A model generated the notes under the pieces. The model saw nothing but the letters and a program-made list of their open reading frames with translations. It searched no databases and was not told the DNA's origin. Source: Paludibacteraceae bacterium (GTDB lineage: Bacteria; Bacteroidota; Bacteroidia; Bacteroidales; Paludibacteraceae). Taken from it: a stretch of DNA of 64,000 nt. Each line of letters opens with the position of its first letter. Position 1 is the stretch's first letter. Both the position numbers and the translations under genes were made by a program. Below, piece after piece: positions 38,370 to 47,827 of this stretch. The stretch lies in assembly GCA_017480285.1 (NCBI GenBank), contig JAFVAX010000100.1, positions 21,143 to 85,142 on the forward strand. The letters are read 5' to 3'.

Positions 38370-39305
38370 ATGTTGAAAAAAATACTATTCTGCGTATTTG
38401 TCGCACTTTTTTCCATTTCTGTATTTGCCGATGATATTATTTACACAAAAGACGGCAAAACTTTTTCCGGTCACATAACACGACAAAGAGGCTTACAGAT
38501 TGCGATAGTAACTGCTGATAACAATGAAGTGGTAATTAACAAATCGGATATTCTCAAACTTGAATATTCTAATGGGGCGGTTTATGAGAATGTTGATGGC
38601 AAACTTAAATTAAAAAAAGACCATCCTGTTGTTGGTCGCAGAGAACAACATCGTCAAGGTAGCCACGAAACAACACCTCGCAGACAACCTAAAGAAGAAA
38701 CCGTTGGACATCACAACGAAGGAAAAGAAAAAATTGAAAAACCTGTTGGTAATGGTGATGAAAGAATGTTGTGCATTGAAGAGTGCGATTTGATAAAAAA
38801 AGGTTATCGCGGTATGATTGAAGTTGGCGGAACAAGAGGACTTGGAGTTAACAAAGGTATTGGTACGCTTAACATAGCAACTGTGCACGGCTATCAGTTT
38901 AATGAATATATGTTTTTGGGCGCAGGTATTGGTGCAAATATAAATTTCACCATGAAAGATAAGGCTAACGGCACTAAAGCAGGTTGCACTTATGTTTTTA
39001 TGCCCGTTTTTATGGATTTACGCTTTTCTTATCCGCTTCATAAAACTTTTGCTTTTGCAGATTTCCGTGTAGGTGGAGCACCTTATTTTGGCGATGATAT
39101 AAAAGTTGATGGTTCAATTTTTCAGACTAAAGAATACCTAAAGGGAGGTGCGTATTTTGCTCCAAGTTTCGGCTTTATGTTTGCAAGAAAACCTAATAGC
39201 GCTTTGGGACTTGCAGTACAATACATTATGCAACATTCTGCTGCAAAAGACAAAAAGGATTTCCTTACACATTATTTTGGTGCAAAAATGATAATTGAAT
39301 TCTAA
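38370..39305 (+). CDS. small outer-membrane beta-barrel protein of unknown function
   Basis: This 311-residue protein has a signal peptide (MLKKILFCVFVALFSISVFA). A compact N-terminal domain follows (DDIIYTKDGKTFSGHITRQRGLQIAIVTADNNEVVINKSDILKLEY), of a type often seen at the start of Bacteroidales cell-envelope proteins. Next comes a charged linker (about 90-130), then a beta-barrel-like half (about 140-311) that ends IIEF. A transport or adhesion role cannot be assigned. Confidence 0.75.
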   Translation: MLKKILFCVFVALFSISVFADDIIYTKDGKTFSGHITRQRGLQIAIVTADNNEVVINKSDILKLEYSNGAVYENVDGKLKLKKDHPVVGRREQHRQGSHETTPRRQPKEETVGHHNEGKEKIEKPVGNGDERMLCIEECDLIKKGYRGMIEVGGTRGLGVNKGIGTLNIATVHGYQFNEYMFLGAGIGANINFTMKDKANGTKAGCTYVFMPVFMDLRFSYPLHKTFAFADFRVGGAPYFGDDIKVDGSIFQTKEYLKGGAYFAPSFGFMFARKPNSALGLAVQYIMQHSAAKDKKDFLTHYFGAKMIIEF

Positions 39306-39332
39306 CAAGACAGCTTTTTTGTAAAACAACAC

Positions 39333-39378
39333 AAATTCTTTGCAAATTTGGTTATTTGCAAAGATTTTTGTATATTTG
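39333..39378 (+). promoter_or_regulatory. duplicated inverted repeat and promoter upstream of asnS
   Basis: AAATTCTTTGCAAAT at 39333-39347 pairs with 39354-39368 with one mismatch. TTTG at 39347-39350 and TATATTTG at 39371-39378 are 20 bp apart. The 49-bp block 39330-39378 matches 37240-37288 except at one position. It lies 48 bp before the asnS start. Confidence 0.65.
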
Positions 39379-39426
39379 TATGCTTTATATGCAAAAGCGT
39401 GTTAAAACATAAGATTATCTAAATAA

Positions 39427-40824
39427 ATGAAACGAACAGAAATAAAAGAAGCACTTGAAGGCAAACTCGTAGGGCAACAAATAACCCTTATGGGTTGGGT
39501 GCGCTCGCGTCGTGGCAATAAGAATGTATCATTCATCGCCCTCAACGACGGCTCTACTATTAAAAACATTCAGATAGTAGTTGACCTGCAGAACTTTACA
39601 GAAGAACAACTCAAACCTATCACTACCGGCTCCTGTATCAAAGCCGAAGGCTTGCTCGTTGAGTCAATGGGTAAAGGACAAACAGTAGAGATGCAAGCCA
39701 ACGCTCTGCATGTGTTCGGCACCGCCGATGTGGATACATACCCTCTGCAAAAGAAAGGTCATACAATGGAATACTTGCGCGAGATAGCACACCTGCGCCC
39801 ACGTACCAACACATTCGGAGCAGTATTCCGCCTTCGACACCACATGGCAATGGCCATTCATACCTACTTCCATCAGCACGGATACTTCTATTTCCATACA
39901 CCACTCATCACAGCCTCTGACTGCGAGGGTGCAGGGCAGATGTTCCAAGTAACGACTAAAAACCTCTATAACCTCAAGAAGGACCAAAACGGACAAATAG
40001 ACTATTCCGACGACTTCTTCGGCAAGCAAACGGCTCTAACCGTCAGCGGACAACTTGAAGGCGAACTCGGGGCTTTGGCACTCGGAAAAATATATACTTT
40101 CGGACCAACCTTCCGTGCCGAGAACAGCAATACACCCCGACACCTTGCCGAGTTCTGGATGATTGAACCCGAAGTGGCATTCATCGACAAAACCGACCTT
40201 ATGGACATCGAAGAGGACTTCCTTAAATTCTGCGTCCGTTGGGCACTCGACAACTGTCAGGACGACCTACAATTCCTCAACGATATGTTCGACAAAGGAC
40301 TTATCGAACGCCTGCAGAAAGTAGTAGATACGGAGTTTGTGCGTCTGCCATATACCGAAGGTATCAACATCCTTCAACAGGCCATTAAGAACGGAAAGAA
40401 GTTTGAGTTCCCATGCGCTTGGGGCGACGACCTCGCCTCCGAACATGAGCGTTACCTCGTGGAAGAGCACTTTGGCAAACCTGTCATCATGACCGACTAT
40501 CCGCGCGAGATAAAAGCCTTCTATATGAAGCAGAACGCTGACGGCAAAACAGTGCAAGGCACCGATGTTCTCTTCCCCTCAATAGGAGAGATAATAGGAG
40601 GTTCAGTGCGTGAGGAAGACTACGACAAACTTATGGCAGAAATTGAAGCCCGACAAATACCAATGAAAGATATGTGGTGGTATCTCGATACCCGCCGTTT
40701 CGGTTCAGCCCCACACGCCGGCTTCGGACTCGGGTTTGAACGACTCATGCTCTTCGTTACAGGTATGCAGAACATACGCGATGTCATTCCTTTCCCAAGA
40801 ACACCTAAAACAGCAGAGTTTTGA
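39427..40824 (+). CDS. asnS: asparaginyl-tRNA synthetase
   Basis: This 465-residue class IIb synthetase charges tRNA-Asn. An N-terminal OB-fold anticodon domain ([29 protein letters not shown]) is followed by the catalytic core with motif 2-like [21 protein letters not shown] and motif 3 [29 protein letters not shown]. The ending [15 protein letters not shown], together with [10 protein letters not shown], points to AsnRS rather than AspRS. Its promoter carries the inverted repeat described above. The stop is TGA. Confidence 0.95.
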   Translation: MKRTEIKEALEGKLVGQQITLMGWVRSRRGNKNVSFIALNDGSTIKNIQIVVDLQNFTEEQLKPITTGSCIKAEGLLVESMGKGQTVEMQANALHVFGTADVDTYPLQKKGHTMEYLREIAHLRPRTNTFGAVFRLRHHMAMAIHTYFHQHGYFYFHTPLITASDCEGAGQMFQVTTKNLYNLKKDQNGQIDYSDDFFGKQTALTVSGQLEGELGALALGKIYTFGPTFRAENSNTPRHLAEFWMIEPEVAFIDKTDLMDIEEDFLKFCVRWALDNCQDDLQFLNDMFDKGLIERLQKVVDTEFVRLPYTEGINILQQAIKNGKKFEFPCAWGDDLASEHERYLVEEHFGKPVIMTDYPREIKAFYMKQNADGKTVQGTDVLFPSIGEIIGGSVREEDYDKLMAEIEARQIPMKDMWWYLDTRRFGSAPHAGFGLGFERLMLFVTGMQNIRDVIPFPRTPKTAEF

Positions 40825-40848
40825 CGCACGCCTCACTTTGACGGTATT

Positions 40849-40982
40849 CCTCATTCTGACGCAGACCCCTCATTCTGAACTTGTTTCAGAATCTAAAAAA
40901 AACAGCCCCCTCATTCTGAACTTGTTTCAGAATCTAAAAAAACAAAACAGACCCCTCATTCTGACGCAGGTCAGAATCTAAT
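40849..40982 (+). repeat. cluster of four dispersed palindromic repeats (copies 6-9)
   Basis: After asnS, a partial unit (40849-40864) is followed by two copies of the CTGAACTTGTTTCAG form (40866-40896 and 40907-40936) and one CTGACGCAGGTCAG form (40952-40982). Each full unit begins CCCTCATT and ends GAATCTAA, and runs of A separate them. The two forms share their flanks and differ only in the core, so they are variants of one family. Confidence 0.85.
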
Positions 40983-41028
40983 AAAAAAAACAAATTAACC
41001 CTATTTATAAATCTAATAACTTAAAAAC

Positions 41029-44000
41029 ATGCGTAGATTACTTACTACTCTATCTTGTTTAGCCTTTGTCTTTTGTGTGATGGCACAGACTTCACTCAAA
41101 GGTGTGTTGGTGGACGAACAAACAGGCAAACCTATTGTCGGTGCCACCGTCAAACTGGCTAATCAGAACATCATCACTACTACCAATCAGCAGGGTGAGT
41201 TCAATCTGATCTACCTTGATGCTATCAACGAGGAGATGATCCTCGAAGCACAAGGTTATGTGACAGATGTTAAGTTAGTTCAACTTCAAGCCGAACAAGC
41301 CAATGAACTCGGTGAGGTGAAGTTGAAACAAGACACGCAGAGCGAAATGAACGAAGAGGTACTTCTTACCCTTTCCGAGGAAGACCTTAACGACGACGAA
41401 GGACGCTCGCAAAGCATGTCTTCAGGCTCCAACGCTTCTACCGATGTGTTTAACCGTAATACAGGTTTTGCTTGGTCGGCTGTCCGCTACCGTCAGCGTG
41501 GTTACGAGCAGAAATATGAGCAGACCTATATCAACGGCGTTAACTTCAACGGTGCTGAACGCGGTACTTTCAACTATTCAATGCTCGGTGGTCTGAACGA
41601 TGCTTCGCGCAACAAAGACATCAACAACCCGCTTGAATCGTCTGATTTCACTTTCGGTAACATCGGCAAATCAACCAACATCATGATGGAAGCAACCCGC
41701 TTCGCACAAGGTTGGAAAATAGGACTTTCAGGTACTAACCGTACTTACAAAGGTCGTGTTTTTGCTACCTACGCTTCGGGTCTGCTCAACAACGGTTGGG
41801 CATTTGTAGGTTCTCTCGCTTGGCGCTATAGCCCGTATATCGACAAAAAGGGTATCATCGGCGAAGGTCAAGACTACAACTCTATCGGTTATTTCTTCTC
41901 CGCACAGAAGATATGGAGCGAGAAACATAAACTCTCAATCGTAACCTTTGGAGCACCTACACAACGCTCACAGTCTGCCGCCGTTACACAAGAAGTGTAC
42001 GACCTTACAGGCTCTATCTACTACAACCCTTATTGGGGCTATCAAAATGGCAAGGTACGCAACTCACGCGTCGTTAAATCGTTCGACCCGACAGCTATCG
42101 TATCCTACGATTTCACACCCAACGATCGCCATAAATTCAAATTTGCAGTAGGCTACCACTATAGCCTCTACTCAAATTCGGCACTCACCTTCTACAACGC
42201 TCCCGATCCTCGTCCTGACTACTATCGTAACCTTCCCTCTTTCTTGATGGATGGACAGATAGGTAAAGACGGCAAATGGATAACCTCTGACATGAACGGC
42301 AACCCGCTTCAAGACGGCACTCGTGTTGACGGTACTTATGTAGGCGGTTCGGTTGACCTGTATAACTACGAGCAACTGACCGACCTTTGGAAAAACCGCG
42401 ACAATGCCGTAACGCAAATCAACTGGGACAACCTCTATGCTGCCAACTATGCTTACAACGAAGTGAACAAAGACGATCCCTATCGCTCGTCAAAATACAT
42501 CCTTGAGCGTCGTCATAACGACCTTATGGAAGGTGCATTCAACTTCAACTATCAAAACAATGCACACCGCGACATTCACCTGAAGATGACTGTCGGTGCT
42601 GAGGCTAAATACTCACAAGGTATCCACTACAAGACTATCGACGACCTTCTCGGTGGCGACCAATGGTTCGATGTTGACCCATTCGCTGAACGAGACATCA
42701 AAGACCTTGCTACCAACATCGGTATGACACAGGCTGACATCGAGAAAGTTAAGCAAAACGATATCTTCGTAACCGACAAAGACCGTGTTACCAAGAAAGG
42801 TGATAAGTTCGGCTACGACTACAACATCAATATGCTTACAGCCAAGACTTGGTTCCAAAACGATTGGAACTGGAACCACCTTGACCTCTACTATGCTGTG
42901 CAACTGACCTATTCATATATGCAACGCTCAAGTAATATGGTCAACGGTCGTGCTTGGTATCAGGCTCAAATCAACCCCAATAGGGCTTACAAGTATCTCG
43001 GTGCTAACTATAAAGATATCCTTGCAGGCAAAAAGGCAACAATGGACGGCTACGACCACTTCTTTGTTGACCCGGCTTTCAAAGTTGGTTTGACCTACAA
43101 AATCAATGCCCGCAACCGCTTGAAACTGAACGGTATGGCTCAAACAGCAGCCCCGCTCGCACGCGATGCTTATATCTCACAGCGTGTTCACGACAGAGTG
43201 ATAGAGCAAATCTATACTCACGACCACGCAACATCTCTTAAAGAGTATTATGGTGCTTCACAGAAGATAGTAGGTGGCGACCTCACTTATGAGTTCAACT
43301 ATAATTGGGTTCAAGGTCGTATCACCGGTTACTTCACACAGTTCTGGAACGGAACAGAACTCAACGGCTACTACGACGATGAGGCTCGCACTTTCGTTAA
43401 TCAAGCCCTTACAGGCATCAACAAACGCCATTTCGGTGGTGAGTTCGCTGCTGCTTTCAAACTCGGTAACTACTTCACACTCACACCTATGGTGGCTGTA
43501 GGCGACTATCGCTATACAAGCAATGCCTACTGCGTTACATCGGCTGAAAACGGTATGGCACTCGCCGAGAAATTAGACGGCACTCCTGCCTACGAACTTG
43601 AAGACAGCGTTTATATCAAAGGTCTGCATGTTTCTGCCGGACCGCAAGTTAACGCTTCCCTCAAACTCTCGTTCTTCCACCCCAAAATGTGGTTTGCTGA
43701 CATCACCGTTTCATACTACGACTGGTCATACCTCGGCTACGCTCCCGCACGCCGTATGATGGGTCTCTACAAAGGCACCCGTGCCGACGGTACTCTGGTC
43801 AACGGCTCATACGCTAACCTCGACCATAGCAACACCTCGGCTATACAAAAAGATAACGACGGAAACATCGTTTACAATAAGTACGATATTCCCGAACTTA
43901 TCTCACCCTATTCGGTTCTTGCCGACCAAGAGTCACTCATTAGCAACAAGGTATGGAACCGCTTCATGATTGACGCTTCCGTAGGTAAGCTTATCTACCT

Positions 44001-44226
44001 GCCCAAACGCCAATCACTCAGCATCAACCTCTCGGTTAGCAACCTTACTAACAATACTCACTTCAAAACAGGTGGTTATCAGCAAGCCCGTCTGCCTCGT
44101 CAGACTATCCAAGGAGCAGCCGACAATTCAAACTCTGTTATCGCTCCTAATGTTTGGAAATTCCCTGCAAAATACTATTATGCATGGGGTGTAAACTTCT
44201 TCCTTAATGTAACTTATAAGTTCTAA
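41029..44226 (+). CDS. TonB-dependent outer-membrane receptor with carboxypeptidase-like domain
   Basis: This 1065-residue protein has a signal peptide (about 1-20), then a carboxypeptidase regulatory-like domain (LKGVLVDEQTGKPIVGATVKLANQNIITTTNQQGEFNL, about 22-95). A long barrel follows with many aromatic strands, ending YAWGVNFFLNVTYKF. A TonB box-like element and classical plug are weak, which is common in these Bacteroidales receptors. It is followed 27 bp later by a DUF5689-type lipoprotein, an arrangement resembling SusC/SusD-like import pairs. The substrate is unknown. Confidence 0.9.
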   Translation: MRRLLTTLSCLAFVFCVMAQTSLKGVLVDEQTGKPIVGATVKLANQNIITTTNQQGEFNLIYLDAINEEMILEAQGYVTDVKLVQLQAEQANELGEVKLKQDTQSEMNEEVLLTLSEEDLNDDEGRSQSMSSGSNASTDVFNRNTGFAWSAVRYRQRGYEQKYEQTYINGVNFNGAERGTFNYSMLGGLNDASRNKDINNPLESSDFTFGNIGKSTNIMMEATRFAQGWKIGLSGTNRTYKGRVFATYASGLLNNGWAFVGSLAWRYSPYIDKKGIIGEGQDYNSIGYFFSAQKIWSEKHKLSIVTFGAPTQRSQSAAVTQEVYDLTGSIYYNPYWGYQNGKVRNSRVVKSFDPTAIVSYDFTPNDRHKFKFAVGYHYSLYSNSALTFYNAPDPRPDYYRNLPSFLMDGQIGKDGKWITSDMNGNPLQDGTRVDGTYVGGSVDLYNYEQLTDLWKNRDNAVTQINWDNLYAANYAYNEVNKDDPYRSSKYILERRHNDLMEGAFNFNYQNNAHRDIHLKMTVGAEAKYSQGIHYKTIDDLLGGDQWFDVDPFAERDIKDLATNIGMTQADIEKVKQNDIFVTDKDRVTKKGDKFGYDYNINMLTAKTWFQNDWNWNHLDLYYAVQLTYSYMQRSSNMVNGRAWYQAQINPNRAYKYLGANYKDILAGKKATMDGYDHFFVDPAFKVGLTYKINARNRLKLNGMAQTAAPLARDAYISQRVHDRVIEQIYTHDHATSLKEYYGASQKIVGGDLTYEFNYNWVQGRITGYFTQFWNGTELNGYYDDEARTFVNQALTGINKRHFGGEFAAAFKLGNYFTLTPMVAVGDYRYTSNAYCVTSAENGMALAEKLDGTPAYELEDSVYIKGLHVSAGPQVNASLKLSFFHPKMWFADITVSYYDWSYLGYAPARRMMGLYKGTRADGTLVNGSYANLDHSNTSAIQKDNDGNIVYNKYDIPELISPYSVLADQESLISNKVWNRFMIDASVGKLIYLPKRQSLSINLSVSNLTNNTHFKTGGYQQARLPRQTIQGAADNSNSVIAPNVWKFPAKYYYAWGVNFFLNVTYKF

Positions 44227-44253
44227 TGTATCACCTGAAAAACTATTACTGAT

Positions 44254-45777
44254 ATGAAAAAGAACATATTTATACTGTCTGTCGCAATACTTGCACTCGT
44301 TGGTTGCAAGCCTAAAGATATCAAGCCGGAAGATGTTTTCAAATCCGAAAGCGATGTCATTGCGATGATTGAAGAACAAGATGGTAAAGACTATATCATC
44401 TACGATGCTGCTCACGGCGGTTTGAATCAGTTTGTAAAGGACTACTCGTCTGAAAAAGGCAACTATATGTCCGACAAATCGTTGTACCGCAAACGCGCTA
44501 ACGGTTCAGGACACATCTCACCTAATGAGTATCTTGACACTGTCTATGTTTTTGCTATCGACACTCTGCCAAAAGAAGGCAAAGGTATTTATATCCGTGG
44601 ACGCGTCTCAACCGACGACTTCGGTGGCAACTTCTACAAAGCACTCGTTATCCAACAGATTGTTGACGGTAAGCAACAAAACCTCCGTCTTTCAGTTGAC
44701 GCAGGTAGCGTAAGCGGTCTCTATAACCTCGGACAAGAAATACTTATCCGTGTAAATGGACTCGCACTCGGACGCTATGCTAACCAACCGCAACTGTGCG
44801 TTCCTTCCTACAACAACAATACCTATGCTTCACACGCCGACGAGAAAGTAGGATGGGCTCCCGGGCGTATCCCAATCGGACGATTCAACAAAGCAACAAC
44901 ACTTGTCGGACAACCTGACCCGTCGAAACTGATGTATCAGAAAGTAAATATCGCCGACTTCATTAGCAACCTCAATGTTGTTGAAGCACGCGAAATGGAC
45001 GGTATGCTCGTTGAAATCGACAACATCCATTTCACTATGGAGCGTAGCGACTACGGAAGTCTTGCTTATTGCACAAAAGGTAACCCCGAAGAAGACGGCA
45101 ATAGTTGTGTCTTTGGCCCTACAACAGGCAATGTGGGCTATCCGCAAAGCCGTGTCATTGCTGACGCCAATGGCAAATACACACTCGTTTCTACATCAGA
45201 GTATGCCAAGTATGCTCACATGATCCTCCCGGAAGCAGAATATGTAGGTTCAGTAAGAGGTATCCTCAGTTTCTACCACGACAACAACATGGTTAAGGAA
45301 TACAACGGTGCTGACAGCAACGCTCCTATGTGGGACGACTGGTCTGTCTCACTCCGCAACCTCGCCGACCTCACTCTCAAATCACCTGACAAAGGACTGT
45401 GGGAACCGATTGAATGGACCGAAGAAAACATACAGAATATCGTCGTTCCTTCAGCATTCGACAAGATCGACCGTGAAAATGCCATTTCTTGCGCTCAGGC
45501 AAAAGAAGTGATGGAAACGGAAGAAGGCAAGGGCGTTACAGTTGTCGGATATGCCGTAAGTTCCGGAAATAACTGGGAATTGTCAAAAGGACAACAACGC
45601 ATCTCTTTGGCTGACGAACCCGGCGGTACAGGTGCATTCGATGCTTACTGGTGCTATGTTGATGAGAACAATCCTATTCAACAAGGCGATAAAGTGTATG
45701 TCTATGGCGATGTCATTGCATACAACGGCAAACCGGAAATCAAAAATGGTTATATGGTTAAAGAAACTGCTGAATAA
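44254..45777 (+). CDS. DUF5689-type lipoprotein partner of the TonB receptor
   Basis: This 507-residue surface-type lipoprotein has a lipobox in its first residues (ILALVGC, Cys18). Residues 50-340 fit the DUF5689 pattern (EGKGIYIRGRVSTDDFGGNFYKALVIQ, then LRLSVDAGSVSGLYNLGQEILIRVNGLALGRY). The last 100 residues repeat an OB-like strand set (VVGYAVSSGNNWELSKGQQRISLADE, then GDKVYVYGDVIAYNGKPEIKNGYM). It lies 27 bp after the receptor and is probably in one operon with it, as the ligand-binding or nucleic-acid-binding-like partner. Confidence 0.88.
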   Translation: MKKNIFILSVAILALVGCKPKDIKPEDVFKSESDVIAMIEEQDGKDYIIYDAAHGGLNQFVKDYSSEKGNYMSDKSLYRKRANGSGHISPNEYLDTVYVFAIDTLPKEGKGIYIRGRVSTDDFGGNFYKALVIQQIVDGKQQNLRLSVDAGSVSGLYNLGQEILIRVNGLALGRYANQPQLCVPSYNNNTYASHADEKVGWAPGRIPIGRFNKATTLVGQPDPSKLMYQKVNIADFISNLNVVEAREMDGMLVEIDNIHFTMERSDYGSLAYCTKGNPEEDGNSCVFGPTTGNVGYPQSRVIADANGKYTLVSTSEYAKYAHMILPEAEYVGSVRGILSFYHDNNMVKEYNGADSNAPMWDDWSVSLRNLADLTLKSPDKGLWEPIEWTEENIQNIVVPSAFDKIDRENAISCAQAKEVMETEEGKGVTVVGYAVSSGNNWELSKGQQRISLADEPGGTGAFDAYWCYVDENNPIQQGDKVYVYGDVIAYNGKPEIKNGYMVKETAE

Positions 45778-45823
45778 TAAGTATTTAACTCTGCTGAATA
45801 ATAAGCAGTTCATTCTCTAAATA

Positions 45824-45861
45824 TTCACCCTCATTCCTGCTCTTGCAGAAATGAGGGTGAA
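45824..45861 (+). terminator. strong hairpin between convergent genes (repeat copy 10)
   Basis: TTCACCCTCATT (45824-45835) pairs exactly with AATGAGGGTGAA (45850-45861), with an inner CTGC-TCTT-GCAG stem. The total stem is about 16 bp. It lies between the DUF5689 gene and the oppositely oriented glycogen synthase, and so fits a bidirectional end of transcription. It is also an unusual member of the dispersed repeat family, sharing its CCCTCATT flank. Confidence 0.6.
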
Positions 45862-45869
45862 TTGTAAAT

Positions 45870-45945
45870 CCTCATTCTGACGAATGTCAGAATCTAAAAA
45901 TCAAACATAATGAGATCCTGAAACAAGTTCAGGATGAGGGTGAAT
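45870..45945 (+). repeat. dispersed palindromic repeats, copies 11 and 12
   Basis: CCTCATTCTGACGAATGTCAGAATCTAA at 45870-45897 is the GTCAG form. ATCCTGAAACAAGTTCAGGATGAGGG at 45913-45940 is the other form in reverse orientation. GTGAATTGTAAAT is repeated at 45857 and 45939. Confidence 0.8.
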
Positions 45946-45951
45946 TGTAAA

Positions 45952-47541
45952 TTATTTAAGTGCTATCTCGTAAGCCTTTTCGTAGTATGTAAAGAAATGT
46001 TCCCAACGAGCCTGCTCTGCTATATGCAAAGCACCTTCTCTTAGTTCAGCCACTTTCTTTTCGTCTAAATAACTGAAATGACGAAGCGTCTCTGCTATTC
46101 GTGTTATTAGTATATCCCAATTTGAATCAGTACGCTCAACCACTGTAACGGGCTTAAACTCTTTGTCGCCTACATTGCTTTCCAAAGTATTTACCCATTG
46201 TCCGAAACCCGACAAATTGGTAGTCAGCGTAGGAATATGAAACGCCACACTCTCAAGCGGTGTGTACCCCCAAGGCTCGTAGTATGAAGGGAAAACAGTA
46301 AAGTCCATACCTATTAGCAAGTCATAATAAGGCATGTTGAAAATGCCATCGTTGCCGTTCAAGTATGAAGGTACAAATATCACTTTCACTCTGTCCAAAT
46401 CATCGTTGCGCCAACCGAACCAACTCAGTGTCTGCATAACAGGGTCGTTTTGCGGTTCTACCAACTGATGCGTCGTGAAACGATCTGTGCTGCCTAACTT
46501 TTCATGAGCACCATGCTGCCAAGCCGGTATCATAAGAAACGCAATAATAGGTCTGCCTGTACCTAACTGACGCAAGCGATTAAGCGAATTGAGATACACA
46601 TCTATACCTTTGTTTTTCCACTCATAACGTCCACTGATGGTTATCAGCATAGGGTTGTCCTTCGTGCAGTCGGTATGTGTAACCTCACTTGCTACTTCAA
46701 GCAGGCGTTTGCGGGCTGACTTACGCTTTCTGTCAAACAACTGTTTGGTCTTTGGTACAAACTCAGGCTCAAAACCGTTGGGAGTTACTATGTCTGCCGG
46801 TTTATCAAGCAGTTGCGCACACTCGCGGTTCGTTATATCACTTACTGTGGTGAAGCAATCTGCCAAATGTGCAGCCGTCTTCTCAACAGAGTGCTTGCTT
46901 TCCATATTCAGTTCGCGTGCCATCTGGTCGCCATGATAACCGGTGAAATAGTCATATAGCGGTTTATTGTTGCCGGCAATGCTACGACCTATGCCCGTTG
47001 CATGTGTGGTGAAAAGGGTTTTTACTTGTGGCAATCGGTCTTTCACATAAAAAAGTCCAAAACCGGTGGTCCACTCATTGAAATGCATCACCACTTTCTT
47101 GTCGTCCATCTTGTAGAAGCGATATATACTCTCCATTACAACACCTGTGGCGTATGCAAAGACGCACGACTCATCGTAGTCGCCGTAGGCGTGTAATGAA
47201 TCTACACCGAACTTCTCCCAAAAACGGGCAAACATCTCGTTCTTACTACTGAAGAAATCACTGAAATCTACCAGCACTGTAATCGGATTGCCCGGCACTG
47301 TCCAGCGTCCTACACGAACCTTCAAACCCTCTTTCACGGCGACTTTCTTCCAATCTTTCATCAGTGTCTTGCTCTCTTTGAAATAGGGCGACTCCTGCCG
47401 TTCCCAAATGTCAGGACCTACAAAAAATACTTTGTCTTTCCACTTTTTCTGCATCGATGCAGCACGAGTGGAAAGCACGGCATATATGCCGCCTACACGG
47501 TTACATACCTCCCAACTCGTCTCAAAAATATAATCAGGCAT
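45952..47541 (-). CDS. glycogen/starch synthase (GT3-type)
   Basis: This 529-residue glycosyltransferase builds alpha-1,4-glucan from a sugar nucleotide. It is of the GT3 (fungal/animal-like) type used by Bacteroidetes rather than the bacterial GT5 GlgA. The N-terminus is FETSWEVCNRVGGIYAVLSTRA. LFTTHATGIGRSIAGNN and the C-terminal acceptor region PSYYEPWGYTPLESVAFHIPTLTTNLSGFGQWV follow. The nucleotide donor (UDP- or ADP-glucose) cannot be read. It is convergent with the DUF5689 gene and preceded by a pyrimidine-rich tandem repeat. Confidence 0.93.
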   Translation of the reverse strand: MPDYIFETSWEVCNRVGGIYAVLSTRAASMQKKWKDKVFFVGPDIWERQESPYFKESKTLMKDWKKVAVKEGLKVRVGRWTVPGNPITVLVDFSDFFSSKNEMFARFWEKFGVDSLHAYGDYDESCVFAYATGVVMESIYRFYKMDDKKVVMHFNEWTTGFGLFYVKDRLPQVKTLFTTHATGIGRSIAGNNKPLYDYFTGYHGDQMARELNMESKHSVEKTAAHLADCFTTVSDITNRECAQLLDKPADIVTPNGFEPEFVPKTKQLFDRKRKSARKRLLEVASEVTHTDCTKDNPMLITISGRYEWKNKGIDVYLNSLNRLRQLGTGRPIIAFLMIPAWQHGAHEKLGSTDRFTTHQLVEPQNDPVMQTLSWFGWRNDDLDRVKVIFVPSYLNGNDGIFNMPYYDLLIGMDFTVFPSYYEPWGYTPLESVAFHIPTLTTNLSGFGQWVNTLESNVGDKEFKPVTVVERTDSNWDILITRIAETLRHFSYLDEKKVAELREGALHIAEQARWEHFFTYYEKAYEIALK

Positions 47542-47637
47542 TTTTTAATTAAGAATTGATATTTAATAATTTATATTTCGTATTAAATCCTTTATTTCCT
47601 TATATTTTCAATATCTTGGTTTTTTCCCTTAGTTTTT

Positions 47638-47783
47638 TAGTTTTTCCCTCCTTTGTCTTTTTCCCTCTTTTTTTAGTTTTTTTCCTCTTTGTCTTTTTCT
47701 CTCTTTTTTAGTTTTTTCCTCTTTGTCTTTTTCTCCTCTTTTTTAGTTTTTCCCTCCTTTGTCTTTTTCCCTCTTTTTTTAGT
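47638..47783. repeat. pyrimidine-rich tandem repeat (four 36-37 bp units)
   Basis: Four tandem units of TAGTTTTT(T/C)CCTCC...TTTGTC...TTTTTC(C/T)CTC...TTTTTT lie at 47638-47783. The first and last 37-bp units are identical, and partial units flank the block. The plus strand is almost purely C and T. The array fills most of the 286-bp gap between the glycogen synthase and miaA starts on the minus strand, so it would be in the 5' region of the synthase gene. It could form a triplex, control expression by repeat number, or be neutral. Confidence 0.85.
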
Positions 47784-47827
47784 TTTTTTCCTCTGTACCT
47801 TTCTTTTTTCGTCCCCTGCCGATTGCG

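Noticed and set aside
45952-47541. Bacterial GlgA (GT5)
   Set aside because: The start FETSWEVCNRVGGIYAVLSTRA and later motifs fit the GT3 type; the KxGGL motif of GT5 enzymes is absent.
47638-47783. Possible CRISPR array
   Set aside because: The 36-37 bp units are directly adjacent with no unique spacers, and no cas genes are near.
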